64,000 nucleotides of DNA from Entomoplasma ellychniae (GTDB lineage Bacteria > Bacillota_I > Bacilli_A > Mycoplasmatales > Mycoplasmataceae): positions 434,001 to 498,000 of the forward strand of contig NZ_PHND01000001.1 of assembly GCF_002930155.1 (NCBI RefSeq). The letters are read 5' to 3'. A program made the position numbers and the translations under genes. Below the pieces are notes generated by a model that was given only the letters and a program-made list of their open reading frames with translations, was not told the DNA's origin and made no database searches. Positions 11,779 to 21,920 of the stretch are shown here, in pieces (within the stretch, counting starts at the first letter, position 1; each line of letters begins with the position of its first letter).

Positions 11779-12969
11779 CTATTCTTGTTTGATGAATTCC
11801 CCATTAATTAATGAAAATTTTTCAATACTATTCTCTAATGTAAAATCCAATAGTTCATTTCAAAGAATTGCATTTTCTTGTTTTTCAGCTGTTCACCTTT
11901 TTGGTTTTGTAACTGGATTTTTGGGAACGAATAGTGAACAAGCATCATCAAATGGCAAAATTGATGTTTCATAAGTTTTAATTTTTTTAGAAATAGCAAT
12001 TATTTCTTCTTTGTCATGTGTTAATACGGGTCTTAAGATTGGTATGTCACTAACACAATTTATTACATCAATACTGTTAATAGTTTGTGACGCAACTTGA
12101 CCTAAACTTTCACCAGTAATCAATGATTGATGACCTTCTTTTAAACTTAATTTATTTGCTATTCTTATAAACATTCTTCTCATAATAGTTATTTTGTAGC
12201 TTTGTTGTGGAATATGTTGAAGTTCTTGAAGTAACATTGAAAAATTACATACATAAAGTTTAAAATTTTTTGAATTAAACTTAGAAACTATCTTTGCTAA
12301 CTCAAAAACTTTTTCAAGTGCATCTGGTGTTGTGTGTGGTGGAGTCATAAAGTGAATAAAATCAACTTCCATTCCCCTTTTCATTGTTAAAAAAGAAGAC
12401 ACAGGAGAATCAATTCCACCGCTTAAAAGAGATAAAGCTTTTCCACTAACACCTACAGGTAACCCTTTAAGGCCTTCAATTCTTTCTGAAAATACGTGTG
12501 CTGCATCATTTTTTATAAGTATTTCTATTTTTAAATCTGGATTTTTTACATCAACAATTAAATCACCAGCTGCTTTTAAAATCATAGGAGCTAGTTCTAA
12601 TTTAAGATCAGCACTAGACATAGGAAAACTCTTATCTTTTCTTGCTATTTCTAACTTAAATCTTTTTTTATCAGAACTATTAACTATTTTTAACACTACT
12701 TTAAAAATTTCTTGAATATTTTTATCACACTTTTCTATTACAGAAAATGAATAAATACCAAAAACGTTTTTTAATTTATCTATTATTTCATTAACAAGTA
12801 AATCATCAACATCTAAAACCAATGAATTATTATCCTTAATGTACTTTATTTTGTCTTTTTCAAAAGAACTTAGTTGATTTTTAATGTTGCTAATAAGCTG
12901 TGATATAAAAATGTGTTTATTATTACCTTTTAAAGTTAACTCTCCATATCTTATTAAAATACTTTTCAT
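11779..12969 (-). CDS. thiI: tRNA 4-thiouridine synthase ThiI
   Basis: 396 aa, close to the Bacillus length. N-terminal ferredoxin-like and THUMP region, then the PP-loop SGGIDS at 183-188 that adenylates U8 of tRNA. Near the C-terminus the FDDACSLFVPKNP motif holds the conserved Cys. There is no rhodanese domain, as in Bacillus. The true end lies beyond two TGA Trp codons. It follows ezrA by 16 nt; the ezrA/thiI neighbourhood is also seen in Firmicutes, where a cysteine desulfurase sits between them. None is present here. Confidence 0.93.
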
Positions 12970-12985
12970 ATTCGCTTGTTACCTT

Positions 12986-14773
12986 CTAATATGCTATTGC
13001 GGTTTTATTTTTTTGTTTAATATTTCTTAAGAATGCAATATTTTTATTCAAACATTCCTTGTACTTTGCAGCTTCGAATGCTTGAATAGATTTTTCTATT
13101 TCTTCATCAAAAGATTTTATGCCGCTAAATCTTGCAGAATAAGCTAATGACATTTCAGCTAATTTTGCAATATAAACTCACTGTGCCATTTCAGTTTTTG
13201 TTTTAGCGATTGTTGAATTGTATTCATCTAGTATTTCTGAAAAATCATCTATATTTTTTTGAGAAGCAAAAACTTCATTATCATTTTTTAAAATATTTTC
13301 ACATTCCTGAAGTTTAGAAAAATAAGTTTGAATAAAAGGGGTAAAACGTTTCAATTCATCTATTTTTGGGTTTTTAGCCAAAATGAGCTCTGTTGCTAAA
13401 AGCATTTTTTTAAAGCTAATTATTTTTGACTCTAATTCAATTTTGAAATCATCTAAGCTTTTCATTGATATTCGTATAGCAACTAGTTCATTAAGAATAA
13501 TTTTTGAGTTTTCATATATTTCCTTTATTTCCTGACCTTTTTTCTTATGATTTGTTGCATACTGTTGTTCTTTTGACTTAACTGGTTCTGTGAATATATC
13601 AAGTGCTTTATTTCTTATATTTTCAAAACTTCTTTTAATTGAATCAATTTTTCTTTTTTGTTGAACTATTTTTATACCGAATTTAGCATTGAAATCGACC
13701 ATTTCAATGCTTTTCAAGATATCAGAGTTACATTGGTTAAAAACATTTTCTAAGTGTGAATAGTTTGATTTTATAAAGTTTTTGATCAACATTTCGTATT
13801 GAAGATTAGACTCATGTTTTTTGATTTGTTCTATCATTCTAAAGCAACGCTTATAAGCTTCATCTATTTTTAACGAGTAGATATCAATTTTTGCATTTTT
13901 TATGAAATTTATATAAGAATTTTCTAAAGCAATAAAAGCATTTAAATTTTTCTCTTTTTCTTTATTACTTAAGTTTATAGACTGAATCTCGTTTAATATT
14001 TTTTGTAATCTTTCTCTTATTTCGTGATCTACCATGTTTATTATTTTATCTGTGCTATCAATAAACTGTGTTATTTCTCCAAGAAGAGAGCTAACTGCTT
14101 TTAAATTTTCAACAGCATTTGAATATTTAGCTGCTTTTATGAAAGATAAAGAATTACTCAAACCTATTTTTAAAGAATATAATTTACTTTCTTTTAAAGA
14201 TTGCACTCTTCATATTTCTGCAGATTTTGCATCTTTTTTTTGATTTTTATCATTCAAGATTTCAACTATAGTGTTTGCCATATCATTTATTTTTACAAAT
14301 CAATTTCTAGTTATAGTTTGAAGTTCTAAAATTTCTTGAGCATTTAATACTGTTTCTTTTGCATCCAAATTCAATAATTCTATTTTTGAATTCAAATCTT
14401 TTGCTTTTAAAAAGTTCGAAAAAAGAGGCCATGATCTGCTTGAATTTGAATCTAAAAATAATGTTGTTTGCTTACATAAAGATATAAACCTTTCCCCGTA
14501 CATTTCATAATAATTTCTAAATAATATATTAAAACTATCTTCAATATTTTTATTAGTTCTATTTTTAGTAGCAACTGTATTGACACTAACCAATCACTTA
14601 GTAACAGGAATGTAATCTATTTTTTCTAAAGTTTGAGAGTTTTTATAAGTATATTCTATTGTTTTTTTGTAAATTATGAACCAAGCTAGAGTTATTGACA
14701 TACCTATTAAAGAAATGACGATCAAAACTAAACTTAATGTATTTATTGTTAGATTTTCTGATTTTAAATTCAT
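12986..14773 (-). CDS. ezrA: EzrA-like septation ring regulator
   Basis: 595 aa. A single N-terminal membrane segment (LSLVLIVISLIGMSITLAW) is followed by a long, Lys/Glu-rich, coiled-coil-like body, the EzrA topology. Primary sequence similarity is weak, so the call rests on topology, length (Bacillus EzrA is about 560 aa) and the conserved position next to thiI. EzrA restrains FtsZ ring formation. Several TGA Trp codons interrupt the frame under the standard code. Confidence 0.7.
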
Positions 14774-14905
14774 TTAGTTTCTACCTTCATCTTTCTTTAG
14801 TTTTTATTTATTTAAATTATATCAATTTTTGTTATTTTTCAGAGTCTTAAAAACTATAAAAATACATAAAAATACATAAAAGCATCAAATTGAACAAAAA
14901 ATGTT

Positions 14906-15078
14906 TATAATATTTAAAGTTATTGTTTATATTCTGCATAATGAATATTCACTAAATTCTGTTTAACAACAATTAAAAAAGTAACTCTTTGCAGTAAGGG
15001 CGAATCGTTAAACTGGTTAGTGGGGAATTTATTAAAGATTATTTTTAATAACGCTTACATTTTTAAAAAGGAGAAAGT
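14906..15078 (+). promoter_or_regulatory. rpsD promoter region and structured 5' leader
   Basis: This is the roughly 300-bp gap before rpsD. TATAAT at 14906-14911 is the best -10 box; TTGAAC at 14890 is too close to be a normal -35. About 80 nt downstream there is an unusually GC-rich stretch (14991-15025) and a hairpin TTATTAAA (15029-15036) / TTTAATAA (15044-15051). Bacillus S4 represses its own mRNA through a leader structure; a similar role here is an inference. Confidence 0.45.
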
Positions 15079-15705
15079 ATGTCAAGATATACAGGATCAA
15101 CATTTAAAAAAGCAAGAAGATATGGTTTTTCAATTCTTGAAAACGGTAAAGAATTTAGCAAAGGTAAAAAAAGAGTTACTACACCAGGACAACACGGAAA
15201 AGATAAAACCCGTTTAAAGATTTCTGGTTATGGTGCTCAATTGCAAGAAAAACAAAAAGTTAAATTCATGTATGGTATGACTGAAAGGCAATTTAGAAAC
15301 ACATTTGCTAGAGCAAAAAAAGTTCATGGAGGGATTCTTGGTACTAACTTCTTAGTTTTACTAGAATCAAGATTAGACAATATTGTTTATAGACTTGGTT
15401 TTGCAATGACAAGACAAGCCGCAAGACAATTAGTTAATCATGGACATATTTTAGTTAATAGCAAAAAAATTGATATTCCTTCATACCAATTAAAACCTGG
15501 AGATAAAGTTGAAGTTAAAGAAGCTACAAAGAAAAATGAAAAAGTTTCTGAAGCATTACAAAACAACGCATCAACTGTAGAATTTGTTAAAGTTGACAAA
15601 AACGCAGTTAAAGGTGAATTCTCAAGATTACCAGAACGTCAAGAATTAAATGCTGAAATCAATGATGCTTTAATTGTTGAATGATACAACCGTTTAATTA
15701 AATAA
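15079..15705 (+). CDS. rpsD: 30S ribosomal protein S4
   Basis: 208 aa. It starts [19 protein letters not shown], carries the [13 protein letters not shown]4 RNA-binding segment and the (A/V)NHGHILVN motif. The frame continues past a TGA Trp to end WYNRLIK. AAAAGGAGAA is an excellent ribosome site. S4 nucleates assembly of the 30S 5' domain. It is transcribed alone and closed by a terminator, converging on tyrS. Confidence 0.97.
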
Positions 15706-15722
15706 TTTGATTAAACAAAATT

Positions 15723-15749
15723 AAAAAGAGCTCTTTCGAGCTCTTTTTT
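15723..15749 (+). terminator. rpsD terminator
   Basis: AAAAAGAGCTC, 4-nt loop, GAGCTCTTTTTT: a perfect stem with a U-run. Confidence 0.9.
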
Positions 15750-15844
15750 GTTTTTTTTGATTGAGAGAAAAAATAAAATGTTAATTTGATAGTAAAAGTG
15801 TAATAATGTTTTTTAAATTTGAGCTTTTCAGTTTTCTGTAAAGC

Positions 15845-15861
15845 GGTATACAATGTATACC
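15845..15861. repeat. Perfect palindrome GGTATAC-AAT-GTATACC
   Basis: Seven-base arms around a 3-nt centre, in the gap between the converging rpsD and tyrS genes. It has the shape of a dimeric regulator's operator but no promoter is evident beside it. Confidence 0.6.
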
Positions 15862-15923
15862 TATCTATTATTATAAATAAATAATTCCAAAAAACAATAA
15901 TTTATTTGGAAAAAATATTTTTG

Positions 15924-17165
15924 TTATATTATTGTTAAAACAAAATAACTTTTTTTGCCTTTTTTGATTATAATTTTATTTTCGAATATAGGATTAATAT
16001 CAGCTATTAAAAGATCTTCTTTAACAAGAACAACGTTATTATAGCTTATTGCTTTTGAAGCAATAAACTCTCGCAACTCTCTTTTTGATTGAACTGCTTT
16101 AACTTTAATAAGCGAATCTGCAAGAGATTCATTTTTTTTAACTTCTATCGAGTTCATTGATTTAATTGCTAATTCAATTAAGTTTTTATCCAAATCAAAA
16201 ATGTTTCCTTTAAAAAAGCCTTCAGTTAATAATTTAGCTTGGTCTAATTTTTCCTGTCCATGCACAAAATTAGTCAAACTTTCAGCTAGAGCTTTTTGCA
16301 CATGTCTATTTTTAGGTTCATTTTTGTGGGTTTCAATTAATTTCTTTATTTCATTTTCATTGTAAAAAGTTAAAAACTTAATAAAATTTTGTGAATCTTC
16401 ATCTGTTTGATTCAATCAAAATTGGTAAAAATTATAAACACTTGTTTTATTTTCATCTAGCCAAATTGCCCCAGAGGATGTTTTCCCAAACTTAGTCCCG
16501 TCTGCTTTTAGTAATAAAGGTATTGTAACTCCAACAGCTTCGGTTTTGTCTGACCCCACTTTTGAAGATATATAATCAGTACCACTTGTTAAGTTACCTC
16601 ATTGATCACTTCCACCAAGTTGAACCTTGCAATCATCATTTATATACAAATGATAAAAATCATAAGCTTGTAGCATTGTGTAAGAAAACTCAGTAAATGA
16701 TAATCCTGTACTTATTCTAGTTGCAATTGATTCTTTGTTTAGTAAATAACTTATATTAAAATCTTTTCCAACTTCACGTAAAAAGTCAATCATTGAAAAT
16801 TTTCCTAATCAGTCTTTGTTGTTTTTAAACTCAACACCTTTAATAATTGATTTTAATTGTTTTTCAATACTATTAAAGTTTTTCAATAATTGTTCATTTG
16901 TTTGAAGTTGTCTTTCATCAGATTTAAATGATGGGTCACCTATCATACCAGTTCCACCGCCAACTAAAGCTATTGCTTTAAAACCAAAATCTGAAAACCT
17001 TTTTAGCATTATTATCATCATTAGGTGGCCAACATGTAAAGAATCAGCTGTTGGATCAAAACCGCAATAAACTGCGGAATGATTTTTTTCAGCTTTTAAT
17101 AGTCTTTCTTCATTTGTTATTTGTTTTATCAATCCTCTTCATTGCAATTCTTTTAATATACTCAT
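15924..17165 (-). CDS. tyrS: Tyrosyl-tRNA synthetase
   Basis: 413 aa, standard bacterial TyrS length. Class I signature [16 protein letters not shown] with HVGH at 44-47, the LGGSDQWGN region, and the KMSKS-like [10 protein letters not shown]-terminal S4-like domain is present. The start is the ATG giving MSILKELQW, preceded by AAAGGGG. It follows pncB by 11 nt, so it is the last gene of a ytpR-pncB-tyrS transcript. Confidence 0.96.
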
Positions 17166-17176
17166 GTTTATCCCCT

Positions 17177-18232
17177 TTATTGAAATCTAATTAACCTATT
17201 AGACTCAATGTTTTCTCTTCCAAATTTAGCTTCTTTTTTACCATTTATTAAAACAGCATCGCCTGTGAAACTAATATTTATTTTAGCTAACATTGCACCA
17301 ACTCCATAAATGTCAACAGGTGTTTTGTTTTCCTCAAATTCTTTTATTTTATCCACAGTTAAACCTGATGAAACAATAATCTTGACGTGTTTGTGACCAT
17401 TTTTATCAAGGGCATTTCTAACTTCTTTAATCAAATAATGATTAACACCATTTAAATTTGCATCACTTGGATAATTATTTTTATTTCTTTCAAGAAATTT
17501 ATCTATTAAATTTGCAGATGTATCAATTCTAACTGCTCATAATTTTTCTTTAAAATAATTTGCTACTTTTACAGCGTCATTTACACAATCATTATTGTAA
17601 TCTATTAATGATAATAAATTATTTTCAGGAAATGTATCATAAAATGCCTGAGTTGCTTTTATAATATCTCCTTCAAAAGATTGTATCAAAGCATGAGGCA
17701 TTGTACCTGATGGTTTTTTCACATTTTCATCATCAATCAAACTAACAGCAGCTTCAGTTACAAACATTCTGATTCCACCAACATAAGATGCATAACCATC
17801 TGTGGCTAGTGTCTGATAAGAATCTGCTCTATCCATCATATTTAAAATTGGTTTCCCATTTGAAGCTAAAACTATGGATGCAGAATTTGTAGATATTGAT
17901 GAATTTCTAGCTAAAATTCCATCAATCATTCCTTCTAATCAACCATAATCAATATATTTACCTTCAATTTTTAAAACCGGTTCTTGATTACTTATTATAT
18001 CTCCATCTTTTAAGCCTCAAATTTTTAATTCTTTAAAATTTGGGCAAGCAAATTGAAGAAGCTGTAAAACTTCTTCAATTCCACAAAGAACAACATTATC
18101 TTTTCTTTGAAAAAACTGCATAGTTACATTTTGCTCAATTTTTTGTTCAGATAATATTTTTTGAGTTTTTTTAAAATAGTCTGCTATGTAAAAACCTTCT
18201 TTAATTTTTTTATCAAAACTAATTTTTTTCAT
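17177..18232 (-). CDS. pncB: Nicotinate phosphoribosyltransferase
   Basis: About 351 aa. Motifs of the nicotinate/quinolinate PRTase family: DGILARNSSISTNSA, the strongly conserved SGTMPHA, DYNNDC, and IVSSGLT. The C-terminal YGVGAML phosphate-binding segment is present. The enzyme joins nicotinic acid and PRPP, the first step of NAD salvage in cells lacking de novo synthesis. The start overlaps the end of ytpR by 14 nt; the second of two adjacent ATGs gives better spacing to GAAGGG. Confidence 0.92.
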
Positions 18233-18818
18233 CATTAACCCTTCAAAAATCAAAACCAACTTTGTTTTGATAATAACTATCTAATTCTACTATTCCATTA
18301 TTATTAAAACCCTCTAATTTTAATTCTGCTGCGCTACATAGCATGCCGTTAGATTCATAACCACGTAACTTACCATTTACAATTAATTTTCCATCAGGTA
18401 ATCATGATCCAGGCAAACAAACAATAACAAAAATCCCCTCTCTGGCATTAGAAGCTCCGCAAACAACATTTAAATTTAGACCTTCTCCAATATTAACCTT
18501 GCAAGCATTTAAATGTGTTTGTGGAATTGACTCACAATAATCAATTTGCCCAATAACAAATTGATTATTCAACGTTAATTTGCATTCTAAATTAATTTTT
18601 TTATTAACAAATTCAATAATTTCAGTATCTGTTGAGGTAATAAAACTTTTATTTATTTTAATTTCGACATCTAAAATATTAAAACCAACTATAACTCCAT
18701 CTTTTTTTAAAATTGATAAATTTTTTGTAGTTTGTATTTGGTTATGTTTTTCATTTTTCATACAGACCATTAAGGTGTTAAATTGTTTATTATAAAACAT
18801 TCCACATTTTTGAATCAT
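18219..18818 (-). CDS. ytpR: YtpR-like tRNA-binding domain protein
   Basis: 199 aa, matching Bacillus YtpR (about 200 aa). An N-terminal domain is followed by an EMAP-type tRNA-binding OB-fold: VIGQIDYCESIPQTHLNACKV, then VCGASNAREGIFVIVCLPGS and a YESNGMLCSAAEL end. This is the domain found at the N-terminus of PheT. The cellular role is not established. First gene of the ytpR-pncB-tyrS group; its start faces the divergent degV gene. Confidence 0.88.
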
Positions 18819-18830
18819 TTAGCGCCGCCT

Positions 18831-18860
18831 TTACTTTATTTGGTATTTATATTATATAAT
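18831..18860 (+). promoter_or_regulatory. Promoter of the degV pair
   Basis: TTACTT (18831-18836), 18-nt spacer, TATAAT (18855-18860), 35 nt before the start codon. Confidence 0.6.
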
Positions 18861-18895
18861 TATATTAACAAATTTTGATTTTAGATAGGAGAAAT

Positions 18896-19732
18896 ATGAA
18901 AATAGCGATTCTTACTGATTCTTCATATGATGGAGATATAAGTAAAATAAAAGACCTTTATTTGGTGCCTCTTCTAATAGTTGAAGATGATGGCACAACG
19001 CATTTGTGTGATGAAAACTTTGATAAAGATAAATTTTATAAAATGTTAGAATCACAACATTTAAAAACTGCACAAACTACACCAGGATTAATGATGGAAA
19101 TGTGAGATAAGTTGTTAAAAGAATATGATCAAGTTATTTTCTTACCAATTTCAAAAGGCCTTAGTGGGCAATTTAACACTTTTAGATTTTTTAGTGAAAG
19201 TGAAGAAAATTACAAAGATAAAGTATTTGTTTGTGATACAAACGCTGTAAGTATAGCTATGCAAGAAATTGTTGAAAATGTTGCTTTTTGAATAGCACAA
19301 AAGAAAACTGGTTTTGAAATAGTCGAATTGGTTAAAAAAAGAAGCGAACAGCTAATTGGATTTATTATCCCAAGAAATTTAAACACATTAAAAAGAGGCG
19401 GTCGTATTTCACCAGCTGCTGCTAGTTTAGCTAAGATGTTGAAAATTGTTCCAATATTGAGATATAACGGAATTATTGATAAAGAAAAAGTTGCAAGGAC
19501 ACGCAAAAAAGCAATAAATGAAGCTTTAGATTTAATAAAAAACGAAATTAAAAATATTAAGCTTATTAACATATCTTATTCAAGAATGAGCATAGAAGAA
19601 TTAGAAGATTTAAAATATTTGATTAGCACAAAAGGTTTTGAAATTAATATTTCATCAGAGTTATCTCCTGTAATTGCAGCGCATACAGGAGAAGGAACAA
19701 TTGCGCTATTAGCATATAAAGGAGAAATATAA
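18896..19732 (+). CDS. DegV family fatty-acid-binding protein (FakB-like), first copy
   Basis: 278 aa. It begins MKIAILTDSSYDG with the DegV N-terminal strand and DSS; later TTPG, the LPISKGLSGQ segment, and RNLNTLKRGGRISP, all DegV hallmarks. DegV/FakB proteins bind one fatty acid and present it to the kinase FakA for uptake of host lipid. The start with TAGGAG upstream is preferred over an upstream in-frame start. Its stop overlaps the start of the next gene (TAATG). Confidence 0.9.
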
Positions 19733-20580
19733 TGAAAATTGGAATTTTAATTGATAGTTCGTCAGTTTATGACCCTAAAATTTTTGAAGGAACTTGTGTT
19801 GAAGTCCTTCCTCTACATATAAATTTGGCAAATGATAAAGATTTTTTAGATAACATTGAAAATTTTAAAAAATATGAAGTTTTAAAGTTATTAAATGATG
19901 ATGGTGAAGCCAAAACAAGTCAAGCTAGTCCTGGTGAAGTTGAAAAGAAATATGATGAAATGTTAAAAAAATATGATCATATAATACATATACCTCTAGC
20001 TAACAATCTTTCAAGTATGTTTCAAACATCTCTTATGGTAGCAAATGATGAAAAATTTGAAGGAAAAGTGACAATTTATTTTAATGAAAAAATGGCTGCT
20101 CAAGTTGTCGAAAGAGCAGTTTTAAGATTAAGTGAAAAGCTGAAAAGTTCTAAAATAAAAAATCTTAAAGAAGTTAAGGCTTTTCTTGATGACTGATATG
20201 AAAATTGTATGACAATTTTCATTCCAGGAGACTTGAAAAGAATGGCTAATAGTGGTAGAGCAAAATCAATGTTAGTGTCTGTATTATCTTTTTTAAAAGT
20301 AAAAGTTGTTATGCGATGAAATAGCAAACCTACAAAAGAAGGTGTTTTTAGAACATATAGCTCTGTAGCTGAAAAAATTTCAGAAATATATCTTAAAGAG
20401 TTTGGATCTAATTTTAAAATTGTATTTGCAAGAAGCGAATTAGCTAAAAACAAAACTATAGATTTAATTAGAAATGAATTTAATAATAGAAAAATTAAAT
20501 TTGAAGAAGAATTAATGCCTAACATTTTTTTAGTTCACGGTGGTGTTGAAAGTTTAGCTTTTTTAGTTTTTAGAAAATAA
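19732..20580 (+). CDS. DegV family fatty-acid-binding protein (FakB-like), second copy
   Basis: 282 aa, coupled to the first copy through a shared base. DegV features: GILIDSSSVYDP, QASPGEV, IPLANNLSSMFQTS, and FIPGDLKRMANSGRAKS. The paralogue is clearly divergent, so the two may bind different acyl chains. A strong bidirectional terminator follows. Confidence 0.88.
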
Positions 20581-20608
20581 AAAATCGTTCTTGGAACGAT
20601 TTTTTTTA
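20579..20608. terminator. Shared terminator of degV pair and tRNA-Trp operon
   Basis: AAAATCGTTC pairs with GAACGATTTT around TTG. T-rich on both strands, so it can end the plus-strand degV transcript and the minus-strand tRNA transcript. Confidence 0.85.
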
Positions 20609-20613
20609 CTTAA

Positions 20614-20689
20614 TGGCAGAGGCAGCAAGACTCGAACTCGCGACACTTGGTTTTGGAGACCAATGTTCTACCAACTGAACTATGCCCCT
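20614..20689 (-). tRNA. tRNA-Trp (anticodon CCA)
   Basis: 76 nt including an encoded CCA end. Acceptor AGGGGCA pairs with TGCCTCT (one G-U). The anticodon loop CTCCAAA gives anticodon CCA, reading UGG only. T-arm GAGTTCGAGTC is canonical. Second gene of a two-tRNA operon. Confidence 0.95.
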
Positions 20690-20691
20690 AA

Positions 20692-20715
20692 TAAAAAAAC
20701 ACCGATTTGGTGCTT
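20692..20715 (-). terminator. Terminator-like attenuator between the two tRNA-Trp genes
   Basis: On the minus strand AAGCACC pairs with GGTGTTT (one G-U) around loop AAATC, followed by a T8 run. Placed between tRNA-UCA and tRNA-CCA, it should lower the amount of the CCA tRNA. A comparable arrangement has been described for Mycoplasma capricolum. Confidence 0.75.
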
Positions 20716-20724
20716 GCTTGTGAA

Positions 20725-20800
20725 TGGCAGGGGCAGCAAGACTCGAACTCGCGACACTTGGTGTTGAAGACCAATGTTCTGCCAACTGAACTATGCCCCT
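20725..20800 (-). tRNA. tRNA-Trp (anticodon UCA), reads UGA and UGG
   Basis: 76 nt with encoded CCA. Acceptor AGGGGCA pairs with TGCCCCT. The anticodon loop CTTCAAC gives UCA. This is the tRNA that makes UGA a Trp codon, consistent with the TGA codons across the window. Nearly identical to its downstream neighbour outside the anticodon stem-loop, so the pair arose by duplication. Confidence 0.97.
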
Positions 20801-20821
20801 AATAAAAAACTCACTTATTTA

Positions 20822-20850
20822 ATTATATTTTAAAAAGATACTTTTTTCAA
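20822..20850 (-). promoter_or_regulatory. Promoter of the tRNA-Trp operon
   Basis: On the minus strand TTGAAA, 17-nt spacer, TATAAT, ending 21 nt before the mature 5' end of tRNA-UCA. It lies just past the fur stop codon. Confidence 0.85.
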
Positions 20851-20862
20851 TTACAAATTAAC

Positions 20863-21321
20863 TTAATTACTATTTAAACGGCAATTTTTGCAAGTTACAT
20901 GAATTTCAATTTTGACATGTTCAATTTTTGTATTTTTATTATCTACTAATGGCTCAAAGTTTTTAATATCTCAAAGTTTTTCTATTTCTTCTGAAACATG
21001 ATCAACACTATAACAACTATCACACTTTATATGTATAGATTTTAAAGAGGGCAACTCATAACCTATATTTTTTCCATCAAAAGTATTAGAAAAAATTATA
21101 TGTTTCTTTAAAAATAGGTCCATTGTATTGTAAACACTCATAGCATTAATAGATTTATTATTTTTTTGAAGCTCTTCAATAATTTCTTGTGTACTTAAAT
21201 GATTATTTTTTAATAAAACTTTAATGATTTTAATACGTATATCTGTAAGTTTTATTTTGTTTTGTTTTAATTCATTTATCACTGCTTCATATCTAAAATC
21301 TTCTTTTATAAATTTAGGCAT
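20863..21321 (-). CDS. Fur family transcriptional regulator
   Basis: 152 aa. N-terminal winged helix (KLTDIRIKIIKVLLKNNHLSTQEI...AMSVYNTMDLFLKKHI) and C-terminal dimer domain with two CxxC pairs (CDSC and, after a TGA Trp, CKNC) that fit the structural zinc site. Whether it senses iron, zinc, manganese or peroxide cannot be told; the IHIKCDSC strand is typical of Fur/PerR/Zur. The start codon lies inside acpP (8-nt overlap), so it is translated from the same mRNA. Confidence 0.88.
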
Positions 21322-21544
21322 TTTTTAAAAGTTTTTCTATTTCTATTTCTAAATCACCAATTGTTTTTATCGATAACAAAATATCATCAGAAACATAAAC
21401 ATTAAGTTTTTCTTCTAAAACTGTTATCATATCCATTAAGTCAAGAGAATCAAGGCCCATAGCTAAAAATTTTGTATTTTTTGTTAAAGCTACTTTAACA
21501 CCTCTTTTTTTAATTTCTTTTAATATTTCATTGTTTATATTCAT
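21314..21544 (-). CDS. acpP: Acyl carrier protein
   Basis: 76 aa. The phosphopantetheine motif is GLDSLDLMD with the modified Ser; FLAMG precedes it. Flanking helices (VLEEKLNVYVSDD, TIGDLEIEIEKLL) fit ACP. Start chosen for MNINNEIL with AAAGGTG in front. In mollicutes without fatty-acid synthesis, ACP likely hands acyl groups to phospholipid synthesis. Sits between a small membrane protein and fur. Confidence 0.92.
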   Translation of the reverse strand: MNINNEILKEIKKRGVKVALTKNTKFLAMGLDSLDLMDMITVLEEKLNVYVSDDILLSIKTIGDLEIEIEKLLKNA

Positions 21545-21563
21545 AATTTCACCTTTTACTTTA

Positions 21564-21920
21564 TTATATAACAAACTTTTTTTGTAAGTTATAAAATCAG
21601 GAGTACTGTTTATTTTTATGCACTAATTTAACAACTACTTGTGTTTTATTTCATTCAAATGTAATTTTGTTGATTGATGCTTGTGATTGAAGTTTTCTTA
21701 AAAACAATAATTCAAAATTTTGAATGTCAATCTCAGCTTTTTTATTAATGAATGATGTCCACTCGTTTTGTGAAAACATTACTTTATTTATTAAAAAATC
21801 TTTTTCATTTTTAGATTCTAAATTTAAGTTTAAATTTTTAAAACCTAAATAAAGACTAGCAACTGATGTACTTACTAATAAAAATGACAAAATTAATGAT
21901 AAAAACTTTTTATACCTCAT
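21564..21920 (-). CDS. Small single-pass membrane protein, unknown
   Basis: 118 aa. One N-terminal membrane segment (FLSLILSFLLVSTSVASLYLG) after a basic start; the rest is hydrophilic and likely external. It has a TGA Trp and runs to a TAA 19 nt before acpP. The ATG overlaps the previous gene by 11 nt, so it is part of one operon. I do not recognise it. Confidence 0.7.
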
